Assembly (NCBI GenBank): GCA_016718805.1
Contig: JADKCP010000002.1
Span: 186,001 to 250,000, forward strand
Length of the DNA: 64,000 bases
Direction: 5' to 3'
Source: Bacteroidota bacterium
GTDB taxonomy: Bacteria > Bacteroidota > Bacteroidia > UBA4408
Shown here: positions 50,829-59,732 of the stretch, piece by piece
Position numbering within the stretch: position 1 is the first letter of the stretch
How the letters are laid out: each line of letters opens with the position of its first letter
Program-made: the position numbers and the translations under genes
Notes under the pieces: generated by a model
Databases searched by the model: none
What the model was told of the DNA's origin: nothing
Seen by the model: the letters and a program-made list of their open reading frames with translations, nothing else

Positions 50829-52904
50829 TTATTCAAAATTGATGAATATCTTTTTTGTATAACTCTGCGAATTCGCTGTTAATGAAACAAGATAAATACC
50901 GCTCTTACAATTTGGTAAATTGGATTTAGGAATAGTTAATTGCTCATGTTCTGCAAGGTCTGCTACTTCATAGCTACTTATTAATTTCCCACTTAAATTG
51001 TAAAAACTAACTTGGAATGCGGTTGCATTAACTTCAGGAATTTTTACTACAAGCTGATCATTGTTTTGATATACTTTAAAGTTTTCATCACTTTGTCGCG
51101 CTGCATTTAGAACACGTGTAATTGAAAACTGATCCACTATTGCTCCATTTGAGCCAAGGTATTTACAAGTCATGTTGGTACCATTTACATCAATTATTAA
51201 CGAAGCATTGGTAGCATTGTCGTTAAAATTCATGCACTGCATTGGCCAACCTGCAGATGTTCCACCCGGATTTTGACCTGAAGTACCACAAACCGCGTAA
51301 ACCGTACCATTGTAAGGCGATGATTTTACAAAGGAATTTGGTGAACTACTCATTTTCATAGCATTGGTAAAACTAGCAGCAAGTCCATAATGACCTTTTA
51401 TTAAAAAACTTCGTTCGTTGGAATGTGAGTGGCCGTTCAGCACCAAATCAACATGGTATGTTTCGAGCAATGGCACAATATTTTGACGCATGTTAATCAT
51501 CTCTGTTTCGCTATCACTGTTGTGTGTTCCTTTTGAATAAGGTGGATGATGAAAATAAACAATGGTCCAAGTTTGAGTATTGGCAGCTAAATCGCTTTGT
51601 AACCAGGTATACATTGGACTTCCAGAAGTATTTAAAGCACCATAACTATCCAGCGCAATAAAATGTATGTTAGCATAATTGTAAGAATAATACTTCGCAG
51701 TACCGGAAGCAATGCCTCCAGATTGAGCAGCTGTAGGCACTGTAAAAATTGAAAAATATGGAAAATTAGTTCCTAACGCCGAAGTCGATTGGTATCCAAC
51801 GTTAGCATAATCATGGTTTCCTAAACAAGGAAACACCGGTATATTTTTAAATTGCTCCGGATATACATCAAACACTTTACTTTGATACTCGCTTTGATAT
51901 CCGGCAGCATAGGCATTATCACCCATCCACAACCATAAGTTAGCAGGTGAATTAAGTGTATATGCGGCAAAAGCATCTCTAACTGCAAATTGAGCAGCTG
52001 TTCCAGTCCCAAAATCTCCGGTAGCCCATATTCTCACAGGAGTTACAGTTCCTGTAAGTGGAGCTGTTTTAAAAAAGTTGTTAGCATTACCCTGTATAAC
52101 ATAAGTAGTAGTTCCAATATTGTAATTATATTTAGTAGCTGCATTTAATCCGGTTAAGGTGATACTATGATCGGTAACTAAATTTACATCTTGCTTTAGC
52201 GCTCCATAAGCCAAACTGGTTCCGTACATCACCTTGCTGTTGCAAGCAATATTGGTACTCCAACGAATACATACTCCTGATGGAGATAAACTTTGTAGGT
52301 ATGGTCCACGAGTTAAAACTGGCAAAGGTGATGCGGTGGTGGCTGTTAAACTACAATTAAAACTAAGGTCAGGACTTGTCTTTGTATTTTGATGAATTTC
52401 AACTGCAAGTACATTGGTACCGGCAAGTAAATTGTTAACCGAAATTGTAAATGGATAATAAGTAGATTCGCTCGATGCACCCACGGCTGTTGAAGCAAGG
52501 GTAGTATAAGTTATAGTACCTGAAGGCATATTTGAACGCGCTACCTCAGTTCCATTTAAATAAACTACAGCCCCATCATCGCGCATTAAGTTGAGTACTA
52601 AGGATGAATATTGAAGTGGACTGGTAACTGTAAATGATTTTCTGAAATAATACGTAATGTATTTGGAGCTGGAACTAGCACCATAACTTAAAATGGTAGC
52701 TTCCCCACCATCACCATAACCAAGCTCAGCATTACCCGAACTCCAACTTGCGTCATTAAAAGTAGTTGCTCGCCATGCAGTTCCTTGGTTGCTACCATTT
52801 GACAAATATTTCCAAGAACTACTTTTAGCTATCAGAGTAGTTTGCGAGAAGGCACAAATATTACCTATTAAAAATACGAACAATGAAGTTATGAGTGTTT
52901 TCAT
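50829..52904 (-). CDS. Purple-acid-phosphatase-like metallophosphoesterase with T9SS type A sorting signal
   Basis: A 691-residue exported protein. Signal peptide MKTLITSLFVFLIGNICAFSQ; then a beta-sandwich domain with YYFRKSFTV and VVYLNGTEVARSNMP (about 30-190); a fibronectin-like purple acid phosphatase N-domain (TRGPYLQSLSPSGVCIRWSTN); and the metallophosphoesterase core with ligands GDFGTG, MGDNAY, LGNHDY, FHHPPYSK and NGHSHSNERS. The C-terminal part is the type A sorting domain (DENFKVYQNNDQLVVKI). Likely a surface or extracellular phosphatase for phosphate scavenging. Confidence 0.88.
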   Translation of the reverse strand: MKTLITSLFVFLIGNICAFSQTTLIAKSSSWKYLSNGSNQGTAWRATTFNDASWSSGNAELGYGDGGEATILSYGASSSSKYITYYFRKSFTVTSPLQYSSLVLNLMRDDGAVVYLNGTEVARSNMPSGTITYTTLASTAVGASSESTYYPFTISVNNLLAGTNVLAVEIHQNTKTSPDLSFNCSLTATTASPLPVLTRGPYLQSLSPSGVCIRWSTNIACNSKVMYGTSLAYGALKQDVNLVTDHSITLTGLNAATKYNYNIGTTTYVIQGNANNFFKTAPLTGTVTPVRIWATGDFGTGTAAQFAVRDAFAAYTLNSPANLWLWMGDNAYAAGYQSEYQSKVFDVYPEQFKNIPVFPCLGNHDYANVGYQSTSALGTNFPYFSIFTVPTAAQSGGIASGTAKYYSYNYANIHFIALDSYGALNTSGSPMYTWLQSDLAANTQTWTIVYFHHPPYSKGTHNSDSETEMINMRQNIVPLLETYHVDLVLNGHSHSNERSFLIKGHYGLAASFTNAMKMSSSPNSFVKSSPYNGTVYAVCGTSGQNPGGTSAGWPMQCMNFNDNATNASLIIDVNGTNMTCKYLGSNGAIVDQFSITRVLNAARQSDENFKVYQNNDQLVVKIPEVNATAFQVSFYNLSGKLISSYEVADLAEHEQLTIPKSNLPNCKSGIYLVSLTANSQSYTKKIFINFE

Positions 52905-53047
52905 ATGATTTCTTTTTAAAAGAATGAATATTCAATACTAACTAATAGTACGTTATATTGCTAAAAAAAGTTGCTTAACTGTATGGTATGAATGCTGAAT
53001 GAGCAAATAGTACAATTCAGTTTTATTTCACTTGCATTAATTCAACC

Positions 53048-53650
53048 TTACAACTGGTAATACAGCCCTATTCCGTTACTACTTAATTTAATATGCTCGA
53101 GCAAGGGGCTTAGTTTAAGCTTACCATGTTTGGTATGTACCCTATACATAACAGCGTCAAAACCCAATAAAAATGCTCCTTGCAATATTAATGACTGCCC
53201 ATAACCGTTATACATTTCCTTACGACTTGTTGAATTTTTTGATTTTTCGAGTAAATAGGCTCCTGCCGAAATATAAACAGCATCGAGTGCTGCATTGAAT
53301 AAAAAAGTTTTTTCAATAGATTGTTGCTTCTTGAATGTAGCAGCTAAATCATAACTCTTTTTATCCTTTTTAGCACCCAGATATCCAACAGTAGCTAAAG
53401 CCAAATTTATGCCTCCCCAAAATAGGTTCATCTGATGAAAATATTTATCAGTTTCAGCGCAGGTTGTGATTGTTCCGGTTACACCAACTACTACATTGGC
53501 CAAGCCCCAAGCTCCTAAAACCGGCATTCCTTTCGAATCAAGTGTATTTCGCCTAGCATTAAATGTAGTTAAATCCTCAGTAGTTTGCGCAGGTAACAGT
53601 CCCGCAAAAAACAATAGAAGCAAGGAAAGGATAAATATTCTTTGAAGCAT
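53048..53650 (-). CDS. Uncharacterised membrane protein (200 aa)
   Basis: A 200-residue protein with an N-terminal signal/anchor (FILSLLLLFFAGLLPAQ) and further hydrophobic segments GMPVLGAWGLANVVVGVTGT (about 41-60), FWGGINLALATVGYLG (about 76-91), and LILQGAFLLGFDAVMYR. The pattern FNARRNTLDSKGMPVLGAWGLAN is one I associate with a Bacteroidota family of unknown function, possibly DUF6992; uncertain. It follows the gene at 54150 with a 2-bp gap and is probably in its operon. Confidence 0.65.
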   Translation of the reverse strand: MLQRIFILSLLLLFFAGLLPAQTTEDLTTFNARRNTLDSKGMPVLGAWGLANVVVGVTGTITTCAETDKYFHQMNLFWGGINLALATVGYLGAKKDKKSYDLAATFKKQQSIEKTFLFNAALDAVYISAGAYLLEKSKNSTSRKEMYNGYGQSLILQGAFLLGFDAVMYRVHTKHGKLKLSPLLEHIKLSSNGIGLYYQL

Positions 53651-53652
53651 AG

Positions 53653-54150
53653 TTACTTAGGGCTAGAATTTTCGCTGTTGAGATTAACTTTCGCTATGTA
53701 TTCAGCGATTGACTTTTTAAGTTTCTCATTCTTCAATTTCTCGAGATTACTTTCAATAAACTGCTTGTCGGATTTAATTTGTGCGTTGTAGTGCAGCACA
53801 TCGGGTGTATGCAATTGAATGCTTAAACGCAAAAAACGTAATTCAACATTTTCTAAATCATTAATTATTGCTTGCTCCAATTTTCGTTTTCCTTCTTTAA
53901 ATAATTTCAATTTTTTAGGAGCATCCTTTTCATGTCTTGCCATTTCAGCCAATACTGCACCTTTATATCCAAGCAATAGATTTTGATTTGCTTCGTCAAT
54001 TTTTGCCAGCTTTTCGTAAAGCTTCTTACAAACGTCTTTATTCTCGGCAGATTTCACATACAAACTCCTCGCTTCCTCAACATTAATTGATTGAGCAAAT
54101 GCATGAATACTAATTACGAAAAGCGTGATAGATAAAGCAATCTTTTTCAT
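53653..54150 (-). CDS. Exported helical protein of unknown function (165 aa)
   Basis: A 165-residue protein with a signal peptide (KKIALSITLFVISIHAFAQ). The rest is charged and helical (KLYEKLAKIDEANQNLLLGYKGAVLAEMARHE), consistent with TPR-like helical pairs, but no motif is decisive. Co-oriented and 2 bp before the downstream membrane protein gene. A near-consensus -7 box (TACCTTCG) lies at 54167-54174. Confidence 0.65.
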   Translation of the reverse strand: MKKIALSITLFVISIHAFAQSINVEEARSLYVKSAENKDVCKKLYEKLAKIDEANQNLLLGYKGAVLAEMARHEKDAPKKLKLFKEGKRKLEQAIINDLENVELRFLRLSIQLHTPDVLHYNAQIKSDKQFIESNLEKLKNEKLKKSIAEYIAKVNLNSENSSPK

Positions 54151-54208
54151 GTGATTTTAACTGCAACGAAGGTACAAATAAAGGCTGAATTCCGAGGATG
54201 TAATTAAT

Positions 54209-55504
54209 CTATCGCTTATCGATAAAAACAATTGGTTTTCGGCTATTATCGTGAAATTGTAATTTATTTATTTCTTCAACAGAGCTCAATACTATAGATG
54301 GACTTACGCGAAGCCTTGCCCTGAAATGATCCTTGATTTCAGCTTCGAAATTTTCGGGTATGTAACGACAACCTATTCGAATCAAAATTTCATCTGTTCC
54401 AATCTCATTGGTAGAGGCTTCAACTACATAGTTTTCAACATGCTCCATGGTATTTAAAATATCGTAAAATGCAGATGGATACAGGCTTGTTCCTTTGTAC
54501 TTAATCATTTGTTTTTTACGGCCTATAATTGGCCCAATGCGCAGGGTATTTCTACCACATGAGCAAGGAGAAGTTTCGTAGTTACAAATATCTCCAGTTC
54601 TAAATCTTAACAATGGCATTGCTTCAACACCTAAAGTAGTAACTGTTATTTCGCCGGCTTCCCCTTCTTTTACATGTTTACCTTCCTCGTCTAAAAATTC
54701 AACTAGTAACAATTCAGGATGATGGTGCCCACCTCTTCCATGTTCACACTCTGTAAATGCTGCACCCATTTCTGTAGAAGCATAAGTAGAATAAAGTTGA
54801 ATGTTCCATCGTTCGGCAATGCGCTTGCCTAGTGCATTTAATTCAAAATTGGCGGTGCGTATAGGTTCTCCAATGCAAATTGCCTTTTTAATACTGCTAT
54901 TTTTATACTCAATTTTATGTTGATCGGCGTAATCAAGTAATTTTAAAATAAAGGAAGGTACTGTGATAATTGCTGTTGGAGCTATTCGAAAAATAGTGTC
55001 CCATTGCAATTCTGGAATGCCGGAACCAACACGAACACACCCTGCTCCTAACTTACGAGCACCCATAAAATATGCCAACCCAGCCATAAATCGGCGGTCG
55101 AGGGTAGTCATCAATTGATATATTTCATGCTCATTACCTCCTGTGCAAGCAAGAGAAATACTTTCATTATAAGCCAGACGCTGCAAATCATTTTCACTTA
55201 AAGCAAAGGTTACTGGATTGCCCAAGGTACCTGAAGTAGTAATATAATCGATAATTTTTTCAGGTCCTACGCAGCAAAAATCTTTGCTTCGCAATTGCAA
55301 ATCCTCTTTATCGGTAGTAGGAATTTGTTGCAAGTCTTTTAAGCTTTTTATTGAAGCAATATCAATAGTGTGTTGCTTAAAAAGTTCCTTGTAAAACTTG
55401 GAATGCTTAATTAAATAATGTAAAAAGCTTGAAAGTGCTTGTTCTTGAAATTCAATAATTTCAGAAATAGGCTTCTTCTCTATTTCGGGAATGTGTGTAT
55501 TCAC
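54209..55504 (-). CDS. PaaK-like AMP-forming acyl-CoA ligase
   Basis: A 431-residue protein of the phenylacetate-CoA ligase (PaaK) family of adenylating enzymes. It has ITTSGTLGNPVTFALSENDL at about 88-107 (ATP-phosphate loop), STYASTEMGAAFTECEHGRGGHH at about 239-261, LLRFRTGDICNY and a Cys-rich CSCGRNTLRIG that may bind zinc, and the C-terminal lysine region LQFHDNSRKPIVFIDKR. It should activate a carboxylic acid as acyl-AMP and pass it to CoA or a carrier; the acid is unknown. It follows the gene at 55.5 kb by 15 bp on the same strand. Confidence 0.82.
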   Translation of the reverse strand: MNTHIPEIEKKPISEIIEFQEQALSSFLHYLIKHSKFYKELFKQHTIDIASIKSLKDLQQIPTTDKEDLQLRSKDFCCVGPEKIIDYITTSGTLGNPVTFALSENDLQRLAYNESISLACTGGNEHEIYQLMTTLDRRFMAGLAYFMGARKLGAGCVRVGSGIPELQWDTIFRIAPTAIITVPSFILKLLDYADQHKIEYKNSSIKKAICIGEPIRTANFELNALGKRIAERWNIQLYSTYASTEMGAAFTECEHGRGGHHHPELLLVEFLDEEGKHVKEGEAGEITVTTLGVEAMPLLRFRTGDICNYETSPCSCGRNTLRIGPIIGRKKQMIKYKGTSLYPSAFYDILNTMEHVENYVVEASTNEIGTDEILIRIGCRYIPENFEAEIKDHFRARLRVSPSIVLSSVEEINKLQFHDNSRKPIVFIDKR

Positions 55505-55519
55505 TAACTTTTGAATGGG

Positions 55520-56206
55520 TTAAGGATGCTTGGTATTGTAAAGTTTGACGGCATTCTTCAGATTCCGGTACTGGAAATATTCAACTGTATATCCACCTAC
55601 CTGTGCTAAAAAAAATCCGGCAACTAAAGCTCTGCCTTTATCTAGTTCGGTCTCGTTAAAAGCAGCATTGTCGTTCGTTCCAATACCCAAAATAATAAAG
55701 CCAACCACACCAGCTGGAATGGAAGCAAATTTTAATATGGGTGAAAATACTGAGCATGCTATACTTTTAGCTATATAAGCATTAATATCCTTATTCTTTT
55801 CAGCACGCATTAATCGCATTACCCTGTTCTTCCCGATTGGACGATTTTGGTAGTAAAAGCGTCTACCATGAATTTCTATTTTCTCACTTTCCGGAACCTG
55901 CAATTCGCTTGAGCTTTGTACATATTCTGTAGGTGTTGATACAGGTGCTGCTGTTTCAAAAACATCCTTACTTCCATTTGCATAACGAATCATAAAAACC
56001 TCCGACTTCAACATACTTAGCGTATCGAAACTTGCGCTGTCGTTAGCATTCTTATACAAGTAGGTAATTTTTTCGGGCCCCAATTCAAGAACTTTGCACT
56101 GAAATTCATCTCCATTTTTCTTAATCAAAATATCTTGACCTAAAACTGCAAACGAACTAAACAGCAACATCGAAATACAAAATAAGAAGTTCAATTTTAG
56201 TTTCAT
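55520..56206 (-). CDS. Exported/membrane protein of unknown function, paralogue of the 56.4-kb gene
   Basis: 228 residues from ATG 56206, which begins the signal peptide KLKLNFLFCISMLLFSSFAVLG; an in-frame ATG at 56239 would add eleven residues before it. The mature N-terminal domain contains DILIKKNGDEFQCKVLELGPEKITY and SEVFMIRYANGSKDVFE, a pattern shared with the neighbouring gene (KKNGEILLTKIIEV and SEVVMIRYKNGSRDVFN). The C-terminal half has one or two membrane helices (PAGVVGFIILGIG and ALVAGFFLAQVGGYTV). Function unknown. Probably co-transcribed with the PaaK-like gene. Confidence 0.7.
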   Translation of the reverse strand: MKLKLNFLFCISMLLFSSFAVLGQDILIKKNGDEFQCKVLELGPEKITYLYKNANDSASFDTLSMLKSEVFMIRYANGSKDVFETAAPVSTPTEYVQSSSELQVPESEKIEIHGRRFYYQNRPIGKNRVMRLMRAEKNKDINAYIAKSIACSVFSPILKFASIPAGVVGFIILGIGTNDNAAFNETELDKGRALVAGFFLAQVGGYTVEYFQYRNLKNAVKLYNTKHP

Positions 56207-56255
56207 AGTAAACTGGCTGTGTAATTTATTAATACTCATTTGTAAATATAAGTTC

Positions 56256-56263
56256 CAAAAATA
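56256..56263 (-). promoter_or_regulatory. Candidate -7 box TATTTTTG for the 56.2-kb gene
   Basis: Exact TAnnTTTG on the minus strand, 50 bp upstream of the preferred ATG (56206) and 17 bp upstream of the alternative one. Confidence 0.35.
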
Positions 56264-56438
56264 GGTAAAATAGGCCTAATAAAATATTGTACAGTTTGCA
56301 AGAAACCTGAGTAGATTAAAATGACCCAATTGGGTTAAGAATTCAAGATTGAATAGAAGATTTACAAACAACCTATGAATTGAGATGGTACTAAATAGTT
56401 AACTAAAAATCGTTTCTACTTTGTTCATGAAATGTTAA

Positions 56439-57149
56439 TCAAGGATGACCAAAGTAGGTAAGATTGTATTTTTCGACAGTCTTTTTGCGCATTGCTTTAC
56501 TTTGTGCATTGAGTACAATTGAAGCTATTCCGGTACCAATAGCTGCAACTGCCAAAAGTCCTGATACTGCTAAATAGTTTGTAGAAATACCACCATTTAT
56601 AGTGTTGGCCGAATTCAATGAACCAGCAATCAACATAATATAGGAACTAACACCTAATGGAATTGGAGCAAATCCCAGTAGTTTTGAAGTACGTCTAGTA
56701 TCTTGAGCTGCTTTTATCATTAAGCTTAACTGCTTGTCGTTTTTATTCAGCACAATCGCATCAACGTATTGAGGGCTGAGCTTTAAATCGAAAATAGAAT
56801 ACCGATTACCAGCAATTGTGATAGGGCTATTCTGTATATCAAAAAAGTTTTTTGAACGACTTCGTGGTTCTTTAATTTTTTTAGCAACATAGTCTTCATT
56901 TACTTGCGGGGACTCAGCATTAAATACATCGCGACTTCCATTTTTATAGCGAATCATTACTACCTCCGAACGATCAAGTATATAAATCGGTAAGTCAGAA
57001 TTTACTTGTGTGTATTTAATGGTTTGTGTATTTACTTCAATTATTTTAGTAAGAAGTATTTCTCCATTTTTTTTGTAAAGAGTATCCTGTGCTTTACATG
57101 TAAAAATGGCTAAGAATAAGCAGATTAAAAACGAGTAAATTGGTTTCAT
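56439..57149 (-). CDS. Exported/membrane protein of unknown function, paralogue of the 55.5-kb gene
   Basis: A 236-residue protein with a signal peptide (KPIYSFLICLFLAIFTCKAQ) and the same N-terminal module as its neighbour: DTLYKKNGEILLTKIIEVNTQTIKY and SEVVMIRYKNGSRDVFN. The C-terminal half has two membrane-type segments (FAPIPLGVSSYIMLIAGS and LAVSGLLAVAAIGTGIASIVL). The two are tandem paralogues separated by about 200 bp. Similar modules with a conserved YKNGSRDVF occur in Bacteroidota, but no function is known to me. Confidence 0.7.
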   Translation of the reverse strand: MKPIYSFLICLFLAIFTCKAQDTLYKKNGEILLTKIIEVNTQTIKYTQVNSDLPIYILDRSEVVMIRYKNGSRDVFNAESPQVNEDYVAKKIKEPRSRSKNFFDIQNSPITIAGNRYSIFDLKLSPQYVDAIVLNKNDKQLSLMIKAAQDTRRTSKLLGFAPIPLGVSSYIMLIAGSLNSANTINGGISTNYLAVSGLLAVAAIGTGIASIVLNAQSKAMRKKTVEKYNLTYFGHP

Positions 57150-57165
57150 TGTATCAAGTTTTATT

Positions 57166-57173
57166 CAAACTTA
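57166..57173 (-). promoter_or_regulatory. Candidate -7 box TAAGTTTG for the 57.1-kb gene
   Basis: Exact TAnnTTTG on the minus strand, 16 bp upstream of the ATG at 57149. Confidence 0.4.
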
Positions 57174-57476
57174 ACAATAAAAATCAGGATTTATTGTTGT
57201 TTATTTCCTAATTTATTCAATTAAAAACAAAATGAATTTATCTAAGAAATTACTAACAAATCAAGCAATTTTAATCTGAACTTTTGTTGTGAATTGAAGT
57301 GAGAAAGGAATTGGCAAACGGTTAATTTTGCCCAAAAGATTAGCAAGTACAAAAATGCTAATAGTATAGTGTTTAAGAGAACCTAAACATAAATCGACAG
57401 TAGATTTCGAATTATTTATTGACTTAAGAAAGCTATTCGAAAACGAAATTTATTAATACCCTGCTTCCTAGCATTC

Positions 57477-57510
57477 AAAAAAAAATCCCTTCAAAATTAG
57501 GAAGGGATTT
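57477..57510 (-). terminator. Rho-independent terminator of the THX gene
   Basis: Perfect 10-bp stem AAATCCCTTC / GAAGGGATTT (57483-57492 and 57501-57510), 8-base loop; on the minus strand it is followed by a run of nine T (57477-57485 overlaps the stem end). It starts 10 bp after the THX stop. Confidence 0.9.
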
Positions 57511-57519
57511 CTAAGTATT

Positions 57520-57747
57520 TTACTCGTCTTTCTTTTTGCTTGCTTTCGTTTTTGCAGCAGTTTCCTTTTTCGGAGCGGCTGCTTTTTTAGTAGCAGACTT
57601 TTTTACTACCGTCTTTTTAGCTTTAGCTGGAGCGGCTTTTGCTCCGGGATTTACTACCGCAACTTTTGTTCCGGTACTTCTTCTTTTTACTCCATAGGAG
57701 CCAATTGCAATTTTACCTTTTTTGGATCTTTTATCTCCTTTTCCCAT
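57520..57747 (-). CDS. 30S ribosomal protein THX with a lysine/alanine-rich tail
   Basis: A 75-residue basic protein. The N-terminal 27 residues MGKGDKRSKKGKIAIGSYG are the THX/bTHX signature: this small protein binds the 30S head. The remaining ~45 residues are almost only A, K, T, P, S (AAPAKAKKTVVKKSATKKAA), a low-complexity tail like those of histone H1-like proteins, making the protein longer than the classic 25-residue Thermus form. It has its own -7 box and terminator. Confidence 0.88.
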   Translation of the reverse strand: MGKGDKRSKKGKIAIGSYGVKRRSTGTKVAVVNPGAKAAPAKAKKTVVKKSATKKAAAPKKETAAKTKASKKKDE

Positions 57748-57774
57748 GTTAAATGTATGTTTTAATTATGTTTA

Positions 57775-57782
57775 CAAATGTA
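57775..57782 (-). promoter_or_regulatory. Candidate -7 box TACATTTG for the THX gene
   Basis: Exact TAnnTTTG on the minus strand, 27 bp upstream of the THX ATG and just after the stop of the arginase-family gene, so THX can be expressed independently. Confidence 0.45.
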
Positions 57783-57796
57783 GTAAAATTATTTTC

Positions 57797-58855
57797 TCAC
57801 GATAATTTTCCATTCGACTTTGCCATCAAATTACAAATTCTATAGAGCAAACGTCCTGCTACGTTCGCATCCCAATCTGAATCACCGGTAGCAACTTCAT
57901 TTAAGTCAAACCCTATTAATTGTCGTCCAGAATCAACTAGTGTTTCAATTAAAAACAAAACTTCTTCAAACTCCAAGCCTCCTGCAACAGGGGTTCCGGT
58001 ATTTGGACATAACTTTGGATCCAATCCATCGATATCAAAACTCAAGAATACTTTTTGCGGTAATTCATCAATTATTTCTTGATGAATCGACTTTATACTT
58101 TTGCCGTTATATATAGCATGTTTCAAATTGCGATCGAAAAAAGTTTTTACTCTTCCCTTCGATTGTTCAATGTAGTTAACTTCTTCTTCACAATAATCGC
58201 GTATACCCACTTGTACTAACTTCGAAACTTTTTTATTTTTCAATACATTATACATAATAGAAGCATGTGAATATTCAAAACCTTCGTAAGCATTTCGCAA
58301 ATCACAATGTGCATCAATCTGTAAAACCGCAAAGGATTCGTGTTTTTCAGAAAGGGCTTCTATTAAACCAAGCGGTGTGCTATGATCACCACCAAGCCCA
58401 ACAACCAATTTATTCTTGTTTAAATAATGCAAAGTACGCTCCTTTACCCAAGCATTAAATTTTTTGGTTACTTCCTCTAAATCATTTTGAACTGACTTTA
58501 TATCGGCTGCATTAGGGTCATGTCCTTCACTCATTGCTTCAATACAATGTGCTGCTTTTTCACGCCACTCATCACTGGTGGCTTTCCATTCCTCTGAATA
58601 TTCATCGAGTGCAATTCCTAATTTCCAAGCATCATTAAATTTAGGATCATACAAATCAATTTGACGAGAAGCTTCTAAAATACTAAGCGGCCCTTCTGCT
58701 GTTCCTGGTTTGTAACTAACTGTAACTTCCCATGGAAAAGGTATAATCACAATTTCAGCTTCTTCAACTGTAAAAGGTAATCCAAAAATTCCATGGTTTG
58801 AATTTCCAATATCGTTGGGGTTAAAATTTTGTATTTTACTTTGTTTTGAATTCAT
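57797..58855 (-). CDS. Arginase/agmatinase/formiminoglutamase family ureohydrolase
   Basis: A 352-residue enzyme with the full di-manganese signature: GLGGDHSTPLG at about 153-163, LQIDAHCDLRNAYEGFEYSHAS at about 178-199 and LSFDIDGLDPKLCPNTGTPVAGG at about 275-297. These supply the His and Asp ligands. Agmatinase is the usual role of this group in Bacteroidota (agmatine to putrescine and urea); arginase or formiminoglutamase cannot be excluded. No arginine decarboxylase gene lies beside it in the window. Confidence 0.85.
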   Translation of the reverse strand: MNSKQSKIQNFNPNDIGNSNHGIFGLPFTVEEAEIVIIPFPWEVTVSYKPGTAEGPLSILEASRQIDLYDPKFNDAWKLGIALDEYSEEWKATSDEWREKAAHCIEAMSEGHDPNAADIKSVQNDLEEVTKKFNAWVKERTLHYLNKNKLVVGLGGDHSTPLGLIEALSEKHESFAVLQIDAHCDLRNAYEGFEYSHASIMYNVLKNKKVSKLVQVGIRDYCEEEVNYIEQSKGRVKTFFDRNLKHAIYNGKSIKSIHQEIIDELPQKVFLSFDIDGLDPKLCPNTGTPVAGGLEFEEVLFLIETLVDSGRQLIGFDLNEVATGDSDWDANVAGRLLYRICNLMAKSNGKLS

Positions 58856-59167
58856 TTATTTACGATAGTTTTATTATTTCTTAATCCGTTAGATGCATAG
58901 TTAATATTTTACAAAGTGCATGTAGACTAATATTGTATATGAGAAATACACAGTTTAAAATTTACTTCAAGATGCAAATTTATTCTTTCCTATTTGCGAA
59001 TCTATGCTTTACTATAAACAAAAGAACACTATTTGTAATTTTAATTAAATTAGGTTGAATTGCCTTCGCGTGCATCTGATTAAAGACTTAAACTTTTTTG
59101 AACAAGCTAATGAAAACTAAAAAGCCCCCGTTACCGGAGGCTTTTTTTGTGTTCGGTGAGGAATTAA
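58856..59167. other. 312-bp non-coding gap between the arginase-family gene and HU
   Basis: No gene or tRNA seen. It holds the promoter side of the arginase-family gene and, at 59121-59148, the terminator that serves HU. Confidence 0.5.
59121..59148. terminator. Bidirectional rho-independent terminator downstream of HU
   Basis: Stem AAAGCCCCCG / CGGAGGCTTT (59121-59130 and 59135-59144; one mismatch), loop TTAC, T run at 59142-59148 on plus and five A before it (T on minus). On the minus strand it ends HU; no plus-strand gene ends nearby. Confidence 0.85.
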
Positions 59168-59448
59168 TTATTTTCCTTTGTTCACCATTTCAGCTAATTC
59201 AGAACCAGCTTTAAATTTGCAAACTTTTTTAGCTGCAATTTTAATTTCTTTACCTGTTTGTGGGTTACGTCCTTTACGAGCTTCTCTTTTAGCAACTGAG
59301 AAAGATCCGAAACCTACTAAAGCAACTCTATCGCCTTTTTCAAAGCTTTAGAAGTACAGTTTACAAATGCATCTAATGCTTTTTTAGCATCTGCTTTTGT
59401 CATCTTAGCGTCTGAAGCCATAGCTTCAATTAGTTCTTGTTTGTTCAT
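59168..59448 (-). CDS. hup: HU family DNA-binding protein, one-base frameshift
   Basis: Reading from ATG 59448 gives MNKQELIEAMASDAKMTKAD and AKKALDAFVNCTSKALKK; the frame then breaks and continues in the next frame as GDRVALVGFGSFSVAKREAR, KGRNPQTGKEIKIAAKK and VCKFKAGSELAEMVNKGK to a TAA at 59168-59170. One extra T in the five-T run 59336-59340 restores a 93-residue HU with the conserved FGSF and GRNPQTG arm motifs. HU is the main nucleoid protein, so the break is probably a sequencing error. It has a -7 box (TAAATTTG) 55 bp upstream and a terminator downstream. Confidence 0.92.
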
Positions 59449-59502
59449 TTTAATTTGTTTTTAAATGGTTAAAAATTAATAATTAATTGTTTAGAACAGG
59501 AG

Positions 59503-59510
59503 CAAATTTA
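59503..59510 (-). promoter_or_regulatory. Candidate -7 box TAAATTTG for HU
   Basis: Exact TAnnTTTG on the minus strand, 54 bp upstream of the HU ATG, implying a leader of about 45 bases. Confidence 0.45.
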
Positions 59511-59544
59511 GAGGAAATACAATACACTCCTACTCTACAGCACT

Positions 59545-59579
59545 AAAAAATGCGATTTTGTTGATAAATCGCATTTTTT
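59545..59579. terminator. Perfect hairpin terminator between fmt and HU
   Basis: 14-bp perfect inverted repeat AAAAAATGCGATTT / AAATCGCATTTTTT (59545-59558 and 59566-59579) with a 7-base loop; T runs on both strands. On the minus strand it ends the MATE-fmt transcript before the HU promoter. Confidence 0.85.
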
Positions 59580-59732
59580 GTTAATAACTGCTCCTGTAAG
59601 GGTTATGTCCATTGACTTACAGAAAGTAGCAATTTTGAATGGGTTACTATACCTAACTTACAGCAGTATTTTATTAATACAATTGTCTGAAACACCTTAT
59701 TTTACAATAGTTTCAAATTCGTGTTTAAACAA

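Larger units (their letters stand above)
57150..57519. other. 370-bp non-coding gap between the paralogue gene and THX
   Basis: No gene or tRNA seen. It contains the minus-strand -7 box for the 57.1-kb gene (57166-57173) at one end and the THX terminator (57477-57510) at the other. The middle part (about 57200-57470) is AT-rich with nothing recognisable. Confidence 0.5.
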
